A stretch of 64,000 bases of DNA from Halomonas sp. SpR1 (GTDB lineage Bacteria > Pseudomonadota > Gammaproteobacteria > Pseudomonadales > Halomonadaceae). How positions within the stretch are numbered: position 1 is the stretch's first letter; every line of letters starts with the position of its first letter. Shown here piece after piece: positions 62,327-64,000 of the stretch. Under the pieces are notes generated by a model. That model was not told where the DNA came from, searched no databases, and worked only from the letters and a program-made list of their open reading frames with translations. Made by a program: the position numbers and the translations under genes. The DNA lies in the NCBI RefSeq assembly GCF_031010175.1, contig NZ_JAUAMB010000001.1, positions 248,001 to 312,000 of the forward strand, given 5' to 3'.

Positions 62327-63268
62327 ATGGAAACACGGGCGCATCACGTTTTAATCGGCCTTTTTACGCTGGCCACTGCCACTGGCGCGTTACTGTTTGC
62401 ACTATGGATGAGCTATGCAGCCGGTGAGCGGAGCTATCAACCTTACCGTATCCTCTTTGAGCGCAGCGTTAGCGGTTTATCGGTCGGCAGCCGTGTGCAA
62501 TATAACGGCATTGAGGTGGGGGACGTTACCGAGCTGGTTCTGAACCCCGATGATCCACGCCAAGTGATTGCCAATATCCGCGTATACGAAGACGCACCGA
62601 TTAAAACAGATACGCGTGCCAAACTCGCCTTTGCCAGTATTACCGGCAGTATGTCGGTTCAGCTTCATGGCGGCACACCCGAAAGCCCACGGTTGGTTGA
62701 TCAAACCGACGATGAAGCGCCATTTATTCAGGCCGATCCCTCCCCCATCGCCACGCTGTTCGATGAGGGTGAAGAGATGATCGAGAACATCAATTCGATC
62801 CTGCAAAATGTTAACGAACTGTTTGACGATAATAACCGTGAACAGGCAGGCAACATCTTGACCAACATTGCCCAGATTACTGAGATGATTGCCACTCAGC
62901 AGGAAGCCCTTGATGAAAATATGGCGCTGTTTGGCGATGCTGCGCGCCAGGCGAGCTCCACCCTCACCAGCATTGATGAACTCAGCCTTGAAGCCACTCA
63001 ACTGCTACGCGAGGATGGCCGAACCGTCATGCGGAGCGCTGCCGATGCGAGCCGCGATGTGGCACGCGCCGCCCAGCGTATTGAACAGCTGGTCGAGACC
63101 AATGCCGGCGCCATTGAAGGCAGCCTGCAGGGTGCGCAGGACATTGCGCCAGCGCTCTCTTCGCTACGTTCCACGCTGAGCACGCTGGATCGAATAACCC
63201 GCCAGTTGGAAGAGAGCCCGACGGACTTTTTCCTGGGCCGTGATCAGGTAGAGGAGTTCCGCCCATGA
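62327..63268 (+). CDS. MCE/MlaD-family protein
   Basis: This 313-residue protein has one N-terminal TM helix (about 7-28, GLFTLATATGALLFALWMSY), a single MCE domain (about 35-125, ISVSGLSVGSRVQYNGIEVG pattern and FASITGSMSVQLHGG) and a long helical C-terminal part (about 150-300). A hexamer would form a ring for lipid transport across the periplasm. It is coupled to the ATPase by 6 bases and overlaps the lipoprotein gene by 4. Confidence 0.9.
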   Translation: METRAHHVLIGLFTLATATGALLFALWMSYAAGERSYQPYRILFERSVSGLSVGSRVQYNGIEVGDVTELVLNPDDPRQVIANIRVYEDAPIKTDTRAKLAFASITGSMSVQLHGGTPESPRLVDQTDDEAPFIQADPSPIATLFDEGEEMIENINSILQNVNELFDDNNREQAGNILTNIAQITEMIATQQEALDENMALFGDAARQASSTLTSIDELSLEATQLLREDGRTVMRSAADASRDVARAAQRIEQLVETNAGAIEGSLQGAQDIAPALSSLRSTLSTLDRITRQLEESPTDFFLGRDQVEEFRP

Positions 63269-63882
63269 GTTTACGTATCCCCGCCATACTACTAATCAGT
63301 GCTACGCTGCTATTCAGTACTGGCTGTTCGATACTGCCTGAAAGCGAGCCTGCAACGCTTTATCGTTTGCCTACGTGCGACTTGCCGTCTGCGGCCGCCT
63401 CATCCAATAGCGCTAACCAACGCCTGGGCATTGCCGAACCGGAAGCGGGGCATCTGCTCAGTAGCAATAGAATGGTGGTCTACCCCGAGCGTAATGTTGT
63501 CAATGTGTACGCGGGCGCCCGCTGGCATGAAGATGCCCCCGATCTCATCAAGGCACGCTTGATTACAGGGTTACAGCAGAGCCAGCTTTTTGCCGGTGTA
63601 GGTAGTGACCGCTTGCCGCATGATCTGCTGCTACTCAGTGAGCTGCGCCACTTTGAGAGCGACTATGTGACTAACCCGCCGACGGTTAAGGTGCAGCTCG
63701 ATGTTCAACTGGTCAGCCCTGAAAACCGAACGCCACTTGCGGCCAACAATTTCAGCGCCAGCGCGCAAGCGAGTAGCGTCGATATTGCCGTTGTGGTGGA
63801 TGCATTTGGCAGCGCTAGTGACGAGCTGACCGAGCAACTAGCAGCCTGGTTAGCGCAGCAGATTGATGTGATAGAGCGCTAA
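63265..63882 (+). CDS. ABC-type transport auxiliary lipoprotein (PqiC-like)
   Basis: This 205-residue lipoprotein has a signal with lipobox LFSTGC (Cys21). The remaining domain matches PF03886 (YRLPT near the N-terminus, RLGIAEPEAGHLLSSNRMVV, then a beta-rich WHEDAPDLIKARLI). PqiC-type proteins sit at the outer membrane and support MCE systems. It ends the operon STAS-MlaE, ATPase, MCE, lipoprotein. Confidence 0.85.
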   Translation: MSLRIPAILLISATLLFSTGCSILPESEPATLYRLPTCDLPSAAASSNSANQRLGIAEPEAGHLLSSNRMVVYPERNVVNVYAGARWHEDAPDLIKARLITGLQQSQLFAGVGSDRLPHDLLLLSELRHFESDYVTNPPTVKVQLDVQLVSPENRTPLAANNFSASAQASSVDIAVVVDAFGSASDELTEQLAAWLAQQIDVIER

Positions 63883-63889
63883 AACCACT

Positions 63890-64000
63890 CTATTGGTTAG
63901 TTAATTTTTTCGCATACTCCCGCGGGTCGCGGGGGTAATAGCGCTCTGGCTGTTTTTCCAGGTGGGTAAAGTAACGGGTGTCCTTGTAGGGCATTTTCAT
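63890..64000 (-). CDS. small ORF at the window edge, possibly partial
   Basis: On the minus strand 36 codons run from an ATG at 64000 to a stop at 63890 (MKMPYKDTRYFTHLEKQPER, then YYPRDPREYAKKL). The protein is basic with many tyrosines. The window ends here, so an earlier start may exist. Identity unknown. It converges with the lipoprotein gene, leaving 7 bases between stops. Confidence 0.4.
   Translation of the reverse strand: MKMPYKDTRYFTHLEKQPERYYPRDPREYAKKLTNQ

Noticed and set aside
1..64000. CRISPR arrays or rRNA genes
   Set aside because: No regularly spaced repeats and no rRNA motifs were seen.

Overview
The window looks like chromosome of a halophilic gammaproteobacterium, most likely Halomonas/Vreelandella (Halomonadaceae). 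I base this on protein family mix and on gene order shared with E. coli (mltD-gloB-yafS-rnhA-dnaQ and yejABEF-rsuA), not on a database search. Most of it is dense, moderately GC-rich housekeeping and catabolic sequence. One AT-richer accessory block lies at about 7.8-14.9 kb.

Layout. 0-2.7 kb: a small exported protein, then a three-gene operon of a duplicated DUF1538 membrane protein, a short PII-like protein and a CBS-pair protein. 2.8-7.6 kb: an orphan ATP-grasp enzyme, a TelA protein with a membrane/coiled-coil partner, a stress-type coiled-coil protein and a zinc ribbon. 7.8-14.9 kb: an island next to tRNA-Ser(UGA), with a DUF4224/tyrosine-recombinase pair, a HigBA-type module, a PIN-domain gene with an unrecognised partner, a TIR/deoxyribosyltransferase-like gene broken at an A7 tract, gutted remnants of an IS3 transposase and a C5 cytosine methyltransferase, and a membrane-protein pseudogene. 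15-28 kb: K+/H+ antiporter, orphan NMT1-type binding protein, exonuclease-GIY-YIG fusion, YbfF esterase, YhhQ queuosine-precursor transporter behind a probable preQ1-I riboswitch, prpE, ArsR regulator, sohB, SCP2 protein, nudC, dnaQ, rnhA, yafS-like. 28-42.6 kb: gloB, mltD, yejABEF, rsuA, yafV, rarD, a chemoreceptor with a C-terminal sensor, a SulP transporter.

42.8-60.3 kb is a coherent acyl-CoA degradation region: a TAXI-type TRAP uptake system feeds an enoyl-CoA hydratase and a paired acyl-CoA dehydrogenase. On the other strand lie etfBA and an operon of transporter, thioesterase, acyl-CoA ligase and acyl-CoA dehydrogenase. Divergent from that operon are 3-hydroxyacyl-CoA dehydrogenase, a PaaJ/PcaF-type thiolase and an IclR regulator. 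The set resembles the pimeloyl/dicarboxylate (pim) logic. Matching 15-bp palindromes (TTyTGCAwwGCArAA) upstream of both the dehydrogenase operons and etfBA suggest one local regulon. 60.4-63.9 kb is an MCE lipid-transport operon (STAS-MlaE, ATPase, MlaD-like, PqiC-like lipoprotein).

The observations I rate highest are the PII-like/DUF1538/CBS operon, the A7-interrupted TIR-like gene, the PIN-domain pair, the preQ1 riboswitch, and the palindrome regulon.
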